In this document: positions 1 through 8,410 of the stretch, one piece after another
Position numbering within the stretch: the first letter of the stretch is position 1
Layout of the letters: every line of letters begins with the position of its first letter
DNA from: an uncultured Lachnospiraceae bacterium
GTDB lineage: Bacteria; Bacillota; Clostridia; Lachnospirales; Lachnospiraceae
Reading direction: 5' to 3'
Assembly: GCA_934343915.1 (NCBI GenBank)
Contig: CAKRIL010000002.1
Coordinates: 1-64,000, forward strand
DNA: 64,000 nucleotides
Position numbers and translations under genes: made by a program
The notes under the pieces: model-generated
Told to the model about the DNA's origin: nothing
Database searches by the model: none
What the model saw: the letters and a program-made list of their open reading frames with translations, nothing else

Positions 1-201
1 ATGGTGCAGGGACTCATACAGACGCTTCTCGTCCGTCTGCCGTTTGCATACATTATGAGTATCCAGCCGAACGCCAGCCTGACCATGATTGGTCTTGCCG
101 CTCCTGTTTCCACCACGGTCGGAATTGTGTTGAATGTCGGATTTTATCTGTACTTAAACCATAGGGAGCGCTCCCCTCGTCAGACGAATTCCATGGATTA
201 A
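1..201 (+). CDS. MATE-family multidrug exporter, C-terminal end (5' cut by window)
   Basis: This is the last roughly 66 residues of a membrane protein; the gene enters from before the window. The visible part has a hydrophobic helix with the segment LLVRLPFAYIMS, a short GLAAP loop and a final helix that ends in a basic LNHRER tail. This matches the last helices of MATE (NorM/DinF-type) Na+/H+-coupled drug antiporters, which extrude cationic compounds from the cell. An in-frame ATG at base 1 exists, but a whole exporter would be about 450 residues, so it is an internal methionine. The call rests only on the tail. Confidence 0.6.
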   Translation: MVQGLIQTLLVRLPFAYIMSIQPNASLTMIGLAAPVSTTVGIVLNVGFYLYLNHRERSPRQTNSMD

Positions 202-338
202 CATTCAAATCCTCCCAATCAGCACCACAATACCTGCCGTCGCTGCCGCAACAACAAGATAAAGCACTGTGGCAGCGGTGCGCTTGGTGAGCACCGATTT
301 GTAATAACAGCAACATATAACAGTATCTCCTTAAATTA

Positions 339-755
339 TTATGATTTTATCAATTCAGCCACAGATTTATTTGACTGTCTTTTACTTTCCCACTCAAGAA
401 CCTTGTCATGTATTTCAACCATGACTTTATATGAGTAATCAGTATCTTCATCCGATACATTCAAGAAATCATCACCCGGATACCTTGCATCAAAATAAAA
501 ATCAGTCAGTGTACTTAAAAACAATTCAGACTCACGGGACAAATGTATCTCGGACTTAATCGAATCATACAATCGCTTTAAATTATGTGAACGCAGTAAG
601 TCACTGTTACTTCCTACATACTCAACAACATGCTTTAACAGTTTTTCACATACCTGTTGATACTGTGCAGTGATATTGTTGTTAAATCCCGGATGCCTGC
701 TGACCAGCGCATATTCATAATCGTTGAGTGCGATTGACAGATAATTATTCTCCAT
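339..755 (-). CDS. HEPN-domain protein, partner of the adjacent nucleotidyltransferase
   Basis: This 138-residue all-helical protein has a pattern typical of HEPN domains that pair with minimal nucleotidyltransferases, including the late FYFDARYPGDD motif (near residues 86-96). Its ATG lies inside the end of the upstream nucleotidyltransferase gene (11-bp overlap) and has its own GGAGG box, so the two are translationally coupled. The Rx4-6H ribonuclease motif of toxic HEPN proteins (HepT, RnlA and similar) is not visible: the arginine before YPGDD has no histidine at the right distance. This makes it closer to the non-catalytic, substrate-binding HEPN type. Function as a toxin is therefore uncertain. 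Confidence 0.75.
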   Translation of the reverse strand: MENNYLSIALNDYEYALVSRHPGFNNNITAQYQQVCEKLLKHVVEYVGSNSDLLRSHNLKRLYDSIKSEIHLSRESELFLSTLTDFYFDARYPGDDFLNVSDEDTDYSYKVMVEIHDKVLEWESKRQSNKSVAELIKS

Positions 756-1077
756 ACAGCTTTAACCTCCTATAATCTCTTTTAACTTCTTTCTGAAAAG
801 CAGTAGTCGGCTGCTCGTAATTGTGTTTATATAATACGGCAAAATCACAGCCTATCTCATCGAGGTCACAACGTAGATTTGATAATACCATTTTTTCAGG
901 CATAGTATCTACCAACATGGCAATATCAACGTCGCTTGTGATTTTATAATCCCCCCTTGCGGCACTTCCAAAAACGCCATACTCTATATACTTTATATCG
1001 TAAGAGTCGATTATTTTTATTGCCTTATTTATTTTTTCAAGCATCATTTGTTCGACGGAATTAAGACGATTAACCAT
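745..1077 (-). CDS. Minimal nucleotidyltransferase (MNT, pol-beta superfamily)
   Basis: This 110-residue protein carries the pol-beta nucleotidyltransferase signature: GSAARGD followed by SDVDIAMLVD (about residues 37-52), giving the G-S and D-x-D metal-binding residues. MNT proteins transfer nucleotides, for example AMP, to a partner. In MNT/HEPN toxin-antitoxin systems the MNT is the antitoxin that modifies its HEPN partner. The start at 1077 is chosen because a GGAG box sits 8 bases upstream; an earlier in-frame start at 1116 has none. It overlaps the HEPN gene by 11 bp. A promoter and an inverted repeat lie upstream, so autoregulation is possible (inference). Confidence 0.8.
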   Translation of the reverse strand: MVNRLNSVEQMMLEKINKAIKIIDSYDIKYIEYGVFGSAARGDYKITSDVDIAMLVDTMPEKMVLSNLRCDLDEIGCDFAVLYKHNYEQPTTAFQKEVKRDYRRLKLYGE

Positions 1078-1142
1078 GTATATATCTCCAAAGAAAAAAT
1101 ATGTTATCTGCACCACACATTATATGGATGGTGAACGATTTT

Positions 1143-1171
1143 ATATTAACATACTTTACCATCCGATACAA
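1143..1171 (-). promoter_or_regulatory. Candidate promoter of the MNT-HEPN pair
   Basis: On the minus strand TTGTAT (1166-1171) and TAATAT (1143-1148) are separated by exactly 17 bp, about 65 bp upstream of the MNT start. A 7-bp inverted repeat, GGATGGT (1126-1132) and ACCATCC (1158-1164), brackets the -10 box and could be an operator. Confidence 0.4.
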
Positions 1172-1200
1172 ATATAATATCCGCTTGTTTATGAGTTTAA

Positions 1201-1238
1201 CAAAAAACAAGTCCGTGAATATAGCGATATTCACAGAC
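1201..1238 (-). terminator. Rho-independent terminator of the MBL hydrolase gene
   Basis: An 11-bp stem (1211-1221 with 1228-1238, one G-U pair) with a 6-base loop is followed on the minus strand by TTGTTTTTTG. It lies just past the stop codon at 1251. Confidence 0.85.
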
Positions 1239-1250
1239 CTGTTTGAAAGC

Positions 1251-2633
1251 TTATAATTTTGTCACTACCCCGTTCTTAAGCTCATACACATCCCCGTACT
1301 CTGGAAGGATACGCGTTCCTGCCTTTGAGGTATTGACCTGCTCAGGACGGAAGCTGTGAAGAGGTATGAGCGTCTTAGGCTCTATTGTGTCGAGCATTGT
1401 TCTTAAATAATATGGCTTAGCGTGTCCGCCAAGTCCCTTGAAATCATAAGCTATGCCGCACACCTCAAGGAATTCCTTCATTTTGGCAAATGACGGATCG
1501 TAGGCTCCGAGAGGGGCACCGTCCATGTGAATGTATCTTGATACCACATCCTTAAGGTCGGTAAGCTCATACATATCGGCATAGTCAAGCTGGAGAGCAT
1601 ACTTGGAAGGATTCTTTATGAGTTCCTCGCGGCTTACTGTCTTCCAGTCCGCAGGGATGCCCTCGCGGCAGATTCTTGGCTTGTTCTCTACGACAACGGA
1701 GCTGTCGCTGCATGCCTCATTGTAGGTCTGCTCGTATACGGCAATCTCATCCTCAGGATAGAATGCAGCCACATAGTCTGCCTGTACAGGGTCAAGGACA
1801 AGAGTCCTTCCGCTGTTCTTAAATGTATTAATCATGCGGTGTACGCGTTCAACATTTCTGTTGTACGGATTTACGACTATAAGACCGCTATCCGTCTTAG
1901 AAACAGCTTCAAGCTCTGACTGTAAGCCCTCCTCTGTTCTGTCAGGCTCAGCAGGCTTCTCAAGGGAGAGCATATCGATGTCATCGAAGCTTGCGGTAAC
2001 GCCCTCTGTGATGACCACATCTGCTCCGTGGCAGGTCTTTCCGAACTCCTCGGAATATGACGGATGGAAGCCGTGGAAACGGTAATCGCCCGTGTAGCAT
2101 ATATTTCCGTCAGGTGTTGTGATTAAGAAGCCGCACGCGCCCACAACATCATGGTCGACAGGAACGCACTTTACCGTGATGTCACCGACGGTGAACTCGG
2201 CACCGTAATCTACGCCGATACAGTTAGGATGCTCTCTGTGCTCCACGTCGCCATTCTTGGCGAGCTGACGGTACAGCTTAAGTGAATCAGTGCTCATGTA
2301 TACGGGAATGTCAGGATGAAGGCATCCGAGACCTCCCATGTGGTCAATGTGCATATGGGAAATCACAAAAAAACATTCCTTGCCAAGTTCGCCGTAAGGC
2401 ACAAGCCCGGTCTTTTCGGCAGTATACTTGTCATAGATTCCGTCCGCAGGTGTGAGCATCCCGAGACGAATGTAGTCTACGGCAAAATCATCCCTTCTCT
2501 TGCGGATTTTTGCGTCCATGCGTCCTGCAACAGCGAATCCAAAGTCGAACATGCACTTAGTGCTCTCTGTCTCTACGGCAACAAAGGTACCGCCAATCTC
2601 TTTCAAACCATTAAAAAATGATAATTTTGTCAT
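1251..2633 (-). CDS. MBL-fold metallo-hydrolase, RNase J/beta-CASP-like
   Basis: This 460-residue cytoplasmic protein has the metallo-beta-lactamase metal motif SHMHIDHMGG (near residues 91-100), further metal ligands in VPVDHDVVGACG and YTGDYRFHG, and a late IPLHSF motif. The middle contains a segment (VHRMINTFKNSGRTLVLDP) like the beta-CASP region of RNA-processing MBL enzymes. It is therefore likely a nuclease-type or phosphodiesterase-type hydrolase, but the substrate cannot be read from sequence. It follows the sugar transporter genes on the same strand but is separated by the terminator at 2711-2745, so it is probably independently expressed. The start has a GGAGG box 10 bases upstream. 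Confidence 0.75.
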   Translation of the reverse strand: MTKLSFFNGLKEIGGTFVAVETESTKCMFDFGFAVAGRMDAKIRKRRDDFAVDYIRLGMLTPADGIYDKYTAEKTGLVPYGELGKECFFVISHMHIDHMGGLGCLHPDIPVYMSTDSLKLYRQLAKNGDVEHREHPNCIGVDYGAEFTVGDITVKCVPVDHDVVGACGFLITTPDGNICYTGDYRFHGFHPSYSEEFGKTCHGADVVITEGVTASFDDIDMLSLEKPAEPDRTEEGLQSELEAVSKTDSGLIVVNPYNRNVERVHRMINTFKNSGRTLVLDPVQADYVAAFYPEDEIAVYEQTYNEACSDSSVVVENKPRICREGIPADWKTVSREELIKNPSKYALQLDYADMYELTDLKDVVSRYIHMDGAPLGAYDPSFAKMKEFLEVCGIAYDFKGLGGHAKPYYLRTMLDTIEPKTLIPLHSFRPEQVNTSKAGTRILPEYGDVYELKNGVVTKL

Positions 2634-2710
2634 TTTCCGTAACCTCCATGATAATTTTAAAATAGCAAATTATTTTAACATAGGCAGCATATTTTGTAAA
2701 TGTATATTTT

Positions 2711-2745
2711 GACAAAATAAGAGGGAGCCCATACGGACACCCTCT
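2711..2745 (-). terminator. Terminator after the sugar-binding protein gene
   Basis: On the minus strand an 11-bp stem beginning AGAGGG and closing CCCTCT (2720-2745), with a 4-base loop, is followed by TTATTTTGTC. Confidence 0.8.
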
Positions 2746-2768
2746 CCGGTTTCAGAATAAATCTTAAA

Positions 2769-4088
2769 TTACTTCTGAAGAATATCGTTTACTGCCTTTA
2801 CTAAAGCATCAAGTGCAGTCTGAGCATCAGCCTCATTGAGAATCTGCTCCTCTAATGTGTTGCTGACAGCCGTCATTACATCATAGCTGCCTTCAAATGC
2901 AGGCTGGCTTATGAAGTAAGCGGCCTGTGAGTAAGCTGCTACTGATGTAGGGTCAGTTGCCATGAACTGCTGATATGTCTCGGACTCATAAGCGGATGTT
3001 CTTACAGGAAGGTAACCTGTTGCCATAGCCCACTCTGTTGTTGCATCAGCACTTGTTAAGAACTTGAGGTACTCCCAAGCTGCCTTCTGCTTGTTGGTAT
3101 CCTTTGAGAACATAACAATGTTAGTACCTGCTGCGTTAGCTGCCATCTCTGTATTGCTTGCAAGTGGCGCAACACCAAGCTCCCAGCCATCGGCTGTGAT
3201 GTAGGAAGCACCTGTTGATGAACCAACGTAGGAAGCGATTAACTGGTTGCTGATTACGTTGGAGAAGTACTTGTCCTCACCGACAAGACGTGCATATCCG
3301 TTGTTGTAAAGGTTCATGATGAACTCTACAGTCTCAAGACCCTTCTCATTGTTGAATAAGGCACCGTTCTCATCAATGTAACCGCATCCGTTCTGGGCAA
3401 GCATAGCCTGGAACATTCCGGCAAGGTCATCCCAGCCGATAGTCTCTATGCCCTTCTCCTCCTTGATTATCTTAGCCTGCTCAAGAAGCTCATTCCAGGT
3501 AAGAGGAGCTGTTAAGTCAAGCTCATCGAACATAGTCTTGTTATAGAAAAGAACATAAGTACTCTTGTTGAATGGAACACCGCTGATAAATCCGAACTGG
3601 CTGTTCTCATCTCTGTAACCGGCTACGATATCATCCCAGTTGTCAAAATCATTAGCTACGAAATCATCAAGGTGAACAAGCTTATCTGAGTAAGATGATA
3701 ACCAGTTGTTGTATGCCTGTGCAAGGTCAGGAAGTGTGTCAGCAGCAGCGTTAGCTGTAAGCTTAGAACTTAAATCCTTGTATGCACCCTGGTTTGTAAG
3801 GTTGACTGTTATGCCATATTCGTTCTCTGCATTGAACTTGTCAGTGAGAGCTTTAAGCTCCTCCTCCTGCTTGTTGCTCATTGCATGCCAGAACTCGATT
3901 GTACAAGCCTCAATACCTGTGCTGCCGTTTGTCTCGCCGGTGGACTCTGTTGTTGAGGATGTTGACTCGGTCTGTGGTGCATTGCTGCTTGTTGACTCTG
4001 TGTCATTTCCGCTCTTGTTGCATCCGGTAAGTGTTCCGAATGCCATTGTTGCTGTAAGTGCTACAGCAAGTGCTTTCTTGAGTTTCAT
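2769..4088 (-). CDS. ABC transporter sugar-binding lipoprotein (solute-binding family 1)
   Basis: This 439-residue protein starts with a lipoprotein signal peptide (MKLKK, hydrophobic core, lipobox LTGC with Cys23), followed by a Ser/Thr-rich linker to about residue 55. The mature part has the family 1 layout: IEFWHAMSN strand, DLAQAYNNWLSS, a FNKSTYVLFYNKTMFDE segment and the closing DALVKAVNDILQK. It should be anchored outside the membrane and deliver a carbohydrate to the two permeases encoded just upstream. It has its own promoter and a possible operator in the 155-bp gap before it, so it can be made in excess of the permeases, as is usual for binding proteins. Gene-level family is clear; the sugar is unknown. 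Confidence 0.92.
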   Translation of the reverse strand: MKLKKALAVALTATMAFGTLTGCNKSGNDTESTSSNAPQTESTSSTTESTGETNGSTGIEACTIEFWHAMSNKQEEELKALTDKFNAENEYGITVNLTNQGAYKDLSSKLTANAAADTLPDLAQAYNNWLSSYSDKLVHLDDFVANDFDNWDDIVAGYRDENSQFGFISGVPFNKSTYVLFYNKTMFDELDLTAPLTWNELLEQAKIIKEEKGIETIGWDDLAGMFQAMLAQNGCGYIDENGALFNNEKGLETVEFIMNLYNNGYARLVGEDKYFSNVISNQLIASYVGSSTGASYITADGWELGVAPLASNTEMAANAAGTNIVMFSKDTNKQKAAWEYLKFLTSADATTEWAMATGYLPVRTSAYESETYQQFMATDPTSVAAYSQAAYFISQPAFEGSYDVMTAVSNTLEEQILNEADAQTALDALVKAVNDILQK

Positions 4089-4149
4089 TTCTTTTTCTCT
4101 CCTTTTTGTGTCTGAACAGAAATTATCCGTTCATTCTATTGCTTTCACA

Positions 4150-4186
4150 GGTAGTTATGGTACTACCCGGGGCAATCATTTGTCAA
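4150..4186 (-). promoter_or_regulatory. Internal promoter with palindromic operator before the binding-protein gene
   Basis: On the minus strand a consensus TTGACA (4181-4186) and TACCAT (4157-4162) are 18 bp apart. A perfect 6-bp inverted repeat with a 6-base centre, GGTAGT/ACTACC (4150-4167), covers the -10 box, which is the position expected of a repressor site. An AAAAGGAG box follows before the ATG at 4088. Confidence 0.55.
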
Positions 4187-4243
4187 TACAAAATGAGTAA
4201 ATTTTATATATTGCCTGAGTAAAATCAGCTCTTAAGTTGTTCT

Positions 4244-5083
4244 TTAACTTTTGAGTCCACTCTGTGTTACACCCTCAATGATATACTTTCTTAAGAAGAG
4301 GTATACAATAATGATCGGCATAACCATGATTGTCGATGCTGCCATGATGAGCTCGTAGTTAGAGCCTGCCTCCGTCTGGAAACGAACGAGACCGTTGGAG
4401 ATTACTCTCATGTTGGCATCGTTGGTTACAAGTAAAGGCCAGAGGAAGGAGTTCCAGCATCCGATAATGTTAAGTATTGCTATGGTTGTTATGGCACTCT
4501 TGTTCATAGGCACCATAATCTTCATCATATACTTGAAGTCGCTGCACTTGTCAACCTTCGCCGCAAGATATAACGACTCAGGCACCTGCGAGAAGAACTG
4601 TGTCAGCAGGTAGATGTAGAATACATTTGACATGTATGGAACAATCATAGCCTGATATGTGTCAATCCACTTTAACTTTGTTATAGTGATAAAGTTGGTG
4701 ATGATTAACATCTCGCCCGGTATCATGAGCGTTGCAAGGAAAAGAGAGAACACAAGCTTCTTTCCCGGAAAGTTAAGTCTTGAAAAAGCAAATGCCGAAA
4801 GTATCGCCGTCGCAAGTACACCGATTGTCGAGAAGATTGTGACAATAATGGTGTTCAGGAAGTATCTCGGGAACGGTGCAGCCTTCCATGCCTCAGCGTA
4901 ATTGGACCACTGCGGCGACGACGGAAGTATGGTCGGCGGAATGGAAATAATCTCAGCAGGTGTCTTAAGTGATGAGAATATCATCCAAAGGAAAGGCATA
5001 AGTGTGAACAATGCGCCCAAAATAAGGATGGCATACTTCAACACTGTCGATATGATATTAAATACTTTTCTCTTCTTACTCAT
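4244..5083 (-). CDS. Carbohydrate ABC transporter permease (MalG/UgpE type)
   Basis: This 279-residue membrane protein has about six transmembrane helices. The first is at residues 15-35, followed by the loop SSLKTPAEI typical of MalG-type subunits. The EAA-like cytoplasmic loop that docks the ATPase reads LAAKVDKCSDFKYMMKIMVPM (about residues 173-193), with the usual alanine pair, aspartate and terminal proline. The C-terminal GVTQSGLKS tail is also characteristic. It forms the translocation pore together with the neighbouring permease. Its start is 10 bp after that gene's stop, so the two are in one transcript. Confidence 0.93.
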   Translation of the reverse strand: MSKKRKVFNIISTVLKYAILILGALFTLMPFLWMIFSSLKTPAEIISIPPTILPSSPQWSNYAEAWKAAPFPRYFLNTIIVTIFSTIGVLATAILSAFAFSRLNFPGKKLVFSLFLATLMIPGEMLIITNFITITKLKWIDTYQAMIVPYMSNVFYIYLLTQFFSQVPESLYLAAKVDKCSDFKYMMKIMVPMNKSAITTIAILNIIGCWNSFLWPLLVTNDANMRVISNGLVRFQTEAGSNYELIMAASTIMVMPIIIVYLFLRKYIIEGVTQSGLKS

Positions 5084-5093
5084 ATACTGCCTC

Positions 5094-5960
5094 CTACTTT
5101 CTTCTTCCGATTATTCTCTGTACTACCGTGAGGACGAGAATAATGAGGAATAATATAACCGCTGCTGCGGATGCAAGTCCGTAGTTATAACTGTTATAGA
5201 ACTTATCATAAATATAATATACGACCGTAACCGCACTGTTGGCAGGACCCGCCTTGCCGCCGAAGAGTGAGAATACCTCATTGTATACCTTGAATGCACT
5301 GATGAAACCCATGATGAATGCATAGGAAATCATAGGTGCAATTCCCGGAACGGTAATCTTCCAAAATACTCTCCATCTTGGGGTTGAGTCAACTCTGGCT
5401 GCGTTGTAGAGATCCTTAGAGATAGTCTGAAGTCCTGCAAGGAATATCAGAATATCGAATGCCATGCTCTTCCATACACTGAATATGATAAGTGACGGGA
5501 GTGCATACTTAGGCTTATTGAGCCATTGAATCTTCTCAATACCGAACCAGCTTAAGATATAGTTGAGAAGACCGTAATTGCTGTTGAATATCCAGCTCCA
5601 TACAAGACCGATAGCGATAACGCTGGTAACGTAAGGAAGGAAATATATAGTCTGGAATAAGCCCTGGAACTTAATGTTGCTGTTTAAAAGTACCGCAATA
5701 AGGAGAGATAAGGCAATAGAACATGGAACAACGAAAACAACATAGATGCTTGTATTCCTAAGTGCCTTAATAAATACCTTATCACCAAAAAGGTCGCGGT
5801 AATTGCCAAGACCGATTCTGCTGTACTCACCGCTTATCATATTATAATCTTCATAAAAGCTCATAAGAAAGGCTCTTACAAGAGGATAAGCCGTAAATAA
5901 AAGAATAATTATCAATGCGGGCATCAGATAAAGATAGCCCTTCATGCTCTTTTTTTCCAT
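5094..5960 (-). CDS. Sugar ABC transporter permease (MalF/UgpA type)
   Basis: This 288-residue protein has six predicted membrane helices, beginning with a helix at residues 8-32. The EAA loop LYNAARVDSTPRWRVFWKIT plus VPGIAP (about residues 182-207) is the docking motif for the ATPase. The C-terminus ends in a basic QRIIGRRK. It pairs with the downstream MalG-type permease and lies 17 bp after the ATPase gene, so ATPase and permeases form one operon. No features point to a specific sugar. Confidence 0.93.
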   Translation of the reverse strand: MEKKSMKGYLYLMPALIIILLFTAYPLVRAFLMSFYEDYNMISGEYSRIGLGNYRDLFGDKVFIKALRNTSIYVVFVVPCSIALSLLIAVLLNSNIKFQGLFQTIYFLPYVTSVIAIGLVWSWIFNSNYGLLNYILSWFGIEKIQWLNKPKYALPSLIIFSVWKSMAFDILIFLAGLQTISKDLYNAARVDSTPRWRVFWKITVPGIAPMISYAFIMGFISAFKVYNEVFSLFGGKAGPANSAVTVVYYIYDKFYNSYNYGLASAAAVILFLIILVLTVVQRIIGRRK

Positions 5961-5977
5961 AGTCAGCCTCTCCTGAA

Positions 5978-7021
5978 TTAAAATTTGCCTAAGCTCTTCT
6001 CATCGCTGTCGAAGATCATAATCTGATTCCTGCGTGCGCGGATAGTGAAATCATCGCCTTCTTTAATTGAAAGGTCTGAATGTACAAGTATTCTGAGCTC
6101 AGTGTCACCGATTGAGAAATGAATAAGGAGATCACGTCCCGTCATACGGACATGGGAAGCCTTGACAGTGATTCCTTCATCGGCAATCTCAAATGACTCA
6201 GGACGGATACCTGCCGTGTATGTTCCGTCTGCAAGTTCACAGCCTGAACGAAGAAGTGCTCCGTTGCAGTAGATGCTGCCACCCTTAACTTCAACAGAGA
6301 ATGTGTTGACCTGAGGCATTCCGAGGAACTGTGCAACAAAAAGGTTGTCAGGGTTAAGATACATAGCCTGCGGAACCTCATACTGCTGAACAATACCGCT
6401 CTTCATAACGGCGATTCTGTCGGAGATGCTCATTGCCTCCTCCTGATCATGTGTAACGAAGATAGTTGTAATCTTAACTTCCTGCTGAATTCTTCTGATT
6501 TCCTCTCTTGTTTCGATACGAAGCTTGGCATCAAGATTAGAAAGAGGCTCATCAAGTAAAAGGACTTCCGGCTTCTTGACAAGGGCTCTTGCGATGGCAA
6601 CACGCTGCTGCTGTCCGCCTGATAAAGCCTTAGGCTTACGCTTCATAAGTCCGTCGAGCTGTACAAGCTTAGCCATTTCGTTAGCGCGCTCTCTTGCCTC
6701 TGCCTTCTTAACCTTACGGTTGATGAGAGGGAACATGATATTCTCCTCTACCGTCATATGCGGATATAACGCATAGTTCTGGAACACAAGACCAATCTCT
6801 CTGTCCTCCGGAGCAACCTTAGTCACGTCCTTATCTCCAAAATAAATGCTTCCGGATGTAGGGTCTGAAAGACCCGCAAGCATAAAAAGTGTTGTGGATT
6901 TTCCACATCCTGATGGTCCTAACAGACCAACCAGCTCGCCATCGGCTATATGAAGATTCATATTGTCAACAGCCTTAAAGTCTCCATAAGCCTTAGTCAG
7001 ATTCTCAATTCTGATATCCAT
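5978..7021 (-). CDS. ugpC: ABC transporter ATP-binding protein, UgpC/MsmX family
   Basis: This 347-residue cytoplasmic ATPase powers the adjacent sugar importer. Visible motifs are Walker A GPSGCGKST (residues 35-43), Q-loop FQNYALYP, ABC signature LSGGQQQRVAIARAL, Walker B VLLLDEPLSNLD and the switch histidine in FVTHDQEEAM. The C-terminal third is the TOBE/regulatory domain of the MalK/UgpC group (IRPESFEI). The start at 7021 has GAGGTG 7 bases upstream, whereas an ATG further upstream at 7054 has no such box and precedes the conserved N-terminus. It is first in its operon, behind a strong promoter. MsmX-like ATPases sometimes serve several importers; here the subunits are all adjacent. Confidence 0.93.
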   Translation of the reverse strand: MDIRIENLTKAYGDFKAVDNMNLHIADGELVGLLGPSGCGKSTTLFMLAGLSDPTSGSIYFGDKDVTKVAPEDREIGLVFQNYALYPHMTVEENIMFPLINRKVKKAEARERANEMAKLVQLDGLMKRKPKALSGGQQQRVAIARALVKKPEVLLLDEPLSNLDAKLRIETREEIRRIQQEVKITTIFVTHDQEEAMSISDRIAVMKSGIVQQYEVPQAMYLNPDNLFVAQFLGMPQVNTFSVEVKGGSIYCNGALLRSGCELADGTYTAGIRPESFEIADEGITVKASHVRMTGRDLLIHFSIGDTELRILVHSDLSIKEGDDFTIRARRNQIMIFDSDEKSLGKF

Positions 7022-7084
7022 TTGGTGGCACCTCAATTTCCATGTGTAATACATTTTTTATTTATTTTTTGTCATGTAGTTTCC

Positions 7085-7113
7085 ATTATATATAAAATCA
7101 ATGTAAAAAACAA
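7085..7113 (-). promoter_or_regulatory. Promoter of the sugar ABC transporter operon
   Basis: On the minus strand TTGTTT (7108-7113) and a perfect TATAAT (7085-7090) are 17 bp apart, about 65 bp before the ATPase start. No cre box was found overlapping it. Confidence 0.7.
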
Positions 7114-7140
7114 TCCGTTATATGTAATTTTTTAAAAAAG

Positions 7141-7188
7141 TTCAAGAAAAAACTTCATGAAAGCTCCGGTTAAAAGCTTTCATGAAGT
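7141..7188 (-). terminator. Terminator of the his-rng operon, overlapping the rng stop codon
   Basis: A perfect 14-bp stem (7152-7165 with 7175-7188) with a 9-base loop is followed on the minus strand by TTTTTTC. The last codons of the RNase G gene form the 5' arm and its TAA (7170-7172) is in the loop. A run of six T also follows on the plus strand, so it could work in both directions. Confidence 0.9.
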
Positions 7189-8378
7189 GGTTTTTTAATC
7201 TTTTTTCTTGTTATTTCCACAAGTCCGAGCTTAGTCATCTCTATGAAGAATGAAGGCACGGAATCTTTTGAGAGCTCTGCTCTAAGGAAATTAATGAGAG
7301 CTTCATTGTTCTCGGGATTTTCCATATTAATAAAATCCACTATGATTATTCCGGACATATTTCGAAGCCTGAGCTGGCGGCATATCTGCCCTGCGGCTTC
7401 AAGATTAATCTTAAGGAACGTATCCTCGCGGTTCTTTTTATTGCCGTCGAACTTTCCGGTGTTGACATCGATGACTGTGAGTGCTTCAGTCGGTTCGATT
7501 ATAAGATATGCACCCGACTTAAGCCATACACGGGGACTTAAGGCATCACTTATTATTTTCTCGAAGCTGTAACATTTGTACAGAGGAAGAAGCTTATCAT
7601 CATACAGGGATATTATATTTTTTGCAGATGGAATATGCTCCGCTATATTACTTAGTATCTCTTCATTGTCGGATATTATTCTGTCCGCGTCGGTAAGCTT
7701 GCTCTCGCGTATATCGCATATATACTGTTCCTCTTTTTTATATAGGCAGGTGAAGGCGGGACGGCAGTCCGCCTTGATATGAATACTCTCTTCAATACCC
7801 GTCATGTATTCCGCCTCGGCAAGAATCTCAGACTCAGATGCATCATAGGCTGCCGTTCTCACAATCAGGCTCATTCTGCCTTCGGCACTTTCGACCAGAG
7901 GCTTAAGCTTCGCATGTATGGCTTTTCTGAAGGCATTGTCCTTAATCTTTGCAGATACGGCAACCTCGCCCTTGCCGTCTAAGGACATTACAACATAATT
8001 TCCCGTAATGCTTATGTCGGAGGTCAAGGACGGAGCCTTGGTCTTTACAGCCTCCCTTGACACCTGAACGAGCATCAGGTCCCCCTGACATACCTTATCC
8101 GTATTTTTGCGGTTTAAAAAATGATGCTGCGTGTTATCGGTCAATGAATAATAACATACAACATCCTTTGCTATCTCAATGAATGCCGAATTGATATTTT
8201 TTACTACGTTTTGGACACGACCGATATATACGTTTCCGAGGAGGACAGCATCCTTATCGGTGTCTGCACCGGCATCGATGCCTGCGTTTTCGTACACGTT
8301 GATAAGGGAAGGCTTGTCCTCCTCGAAGGTAATCGCCGTGATTTTGTCTTTTAGTGTTGTTATGACATATTTTTTCAT
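7170..8378 (-). CDS. rng: Ribonuclease E/G family protein (short form)
   Basis: This 402-residue endoribonuclease of the RNase E/G family acts on RNA 5' ends in rRNA maturation and mRNA decay. The N-terminal S1-like domain is visible (GNVYIGRVQNVV, about residues 50-61). The catalytic DNase I-like part has the two metal-binding aspartates in LTVIDVNTGKF and GIIIVDFINM. The protein ends at GLVEITRKK, just where the zinc-link cysteines (CPxC) of RNase E/G would follow, so it lacks the zinc-link that holds the dimers of RNase E together. The start at 8378 is set by a GGAG box 7 bases upstream. It lies 32 bp after hisIE and is probably read through from the histidine promoter. Confidence 0.85.
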   Translation of the reverse strand: MKKYVITTLKDKITAITFEEDKPSLINVYENAGIDAGADTDKDAVLLGNVYIGRVQNVVKNINSAFIEIAKDVVCYYSLTDNTQHHFLNRKNTDKVCQGDLMLVQVSREAVKTKAPSLTSDISITGNYVVMSLDGKGEVAVSAKIKDNAFRKAIHAKLKPLVESAEGRMSLIVRTAAYDASESEILAEAEYMTGIEESIHIKADCRPAFTCLYKKEEQYICDIRESKLTDADRIISDNEEILSNIAEHIPSAKNIISLYDDKLLPLYKCYSFEKIISDALSPRVWLKSGAYLIIEPTEALTVIDVNTGKFDGNKKNREDTFLKINLEAAGQICRQLRLRNMSGIIIVDFINMENPENNEALINFLRAELSKDSVPSFFIEMTKLGLVEITRKKIKKPLHESF

Positions 8379-8410
8379 TAATTGACTCCACACCGTTATA
8401 TTAAAAGCCT

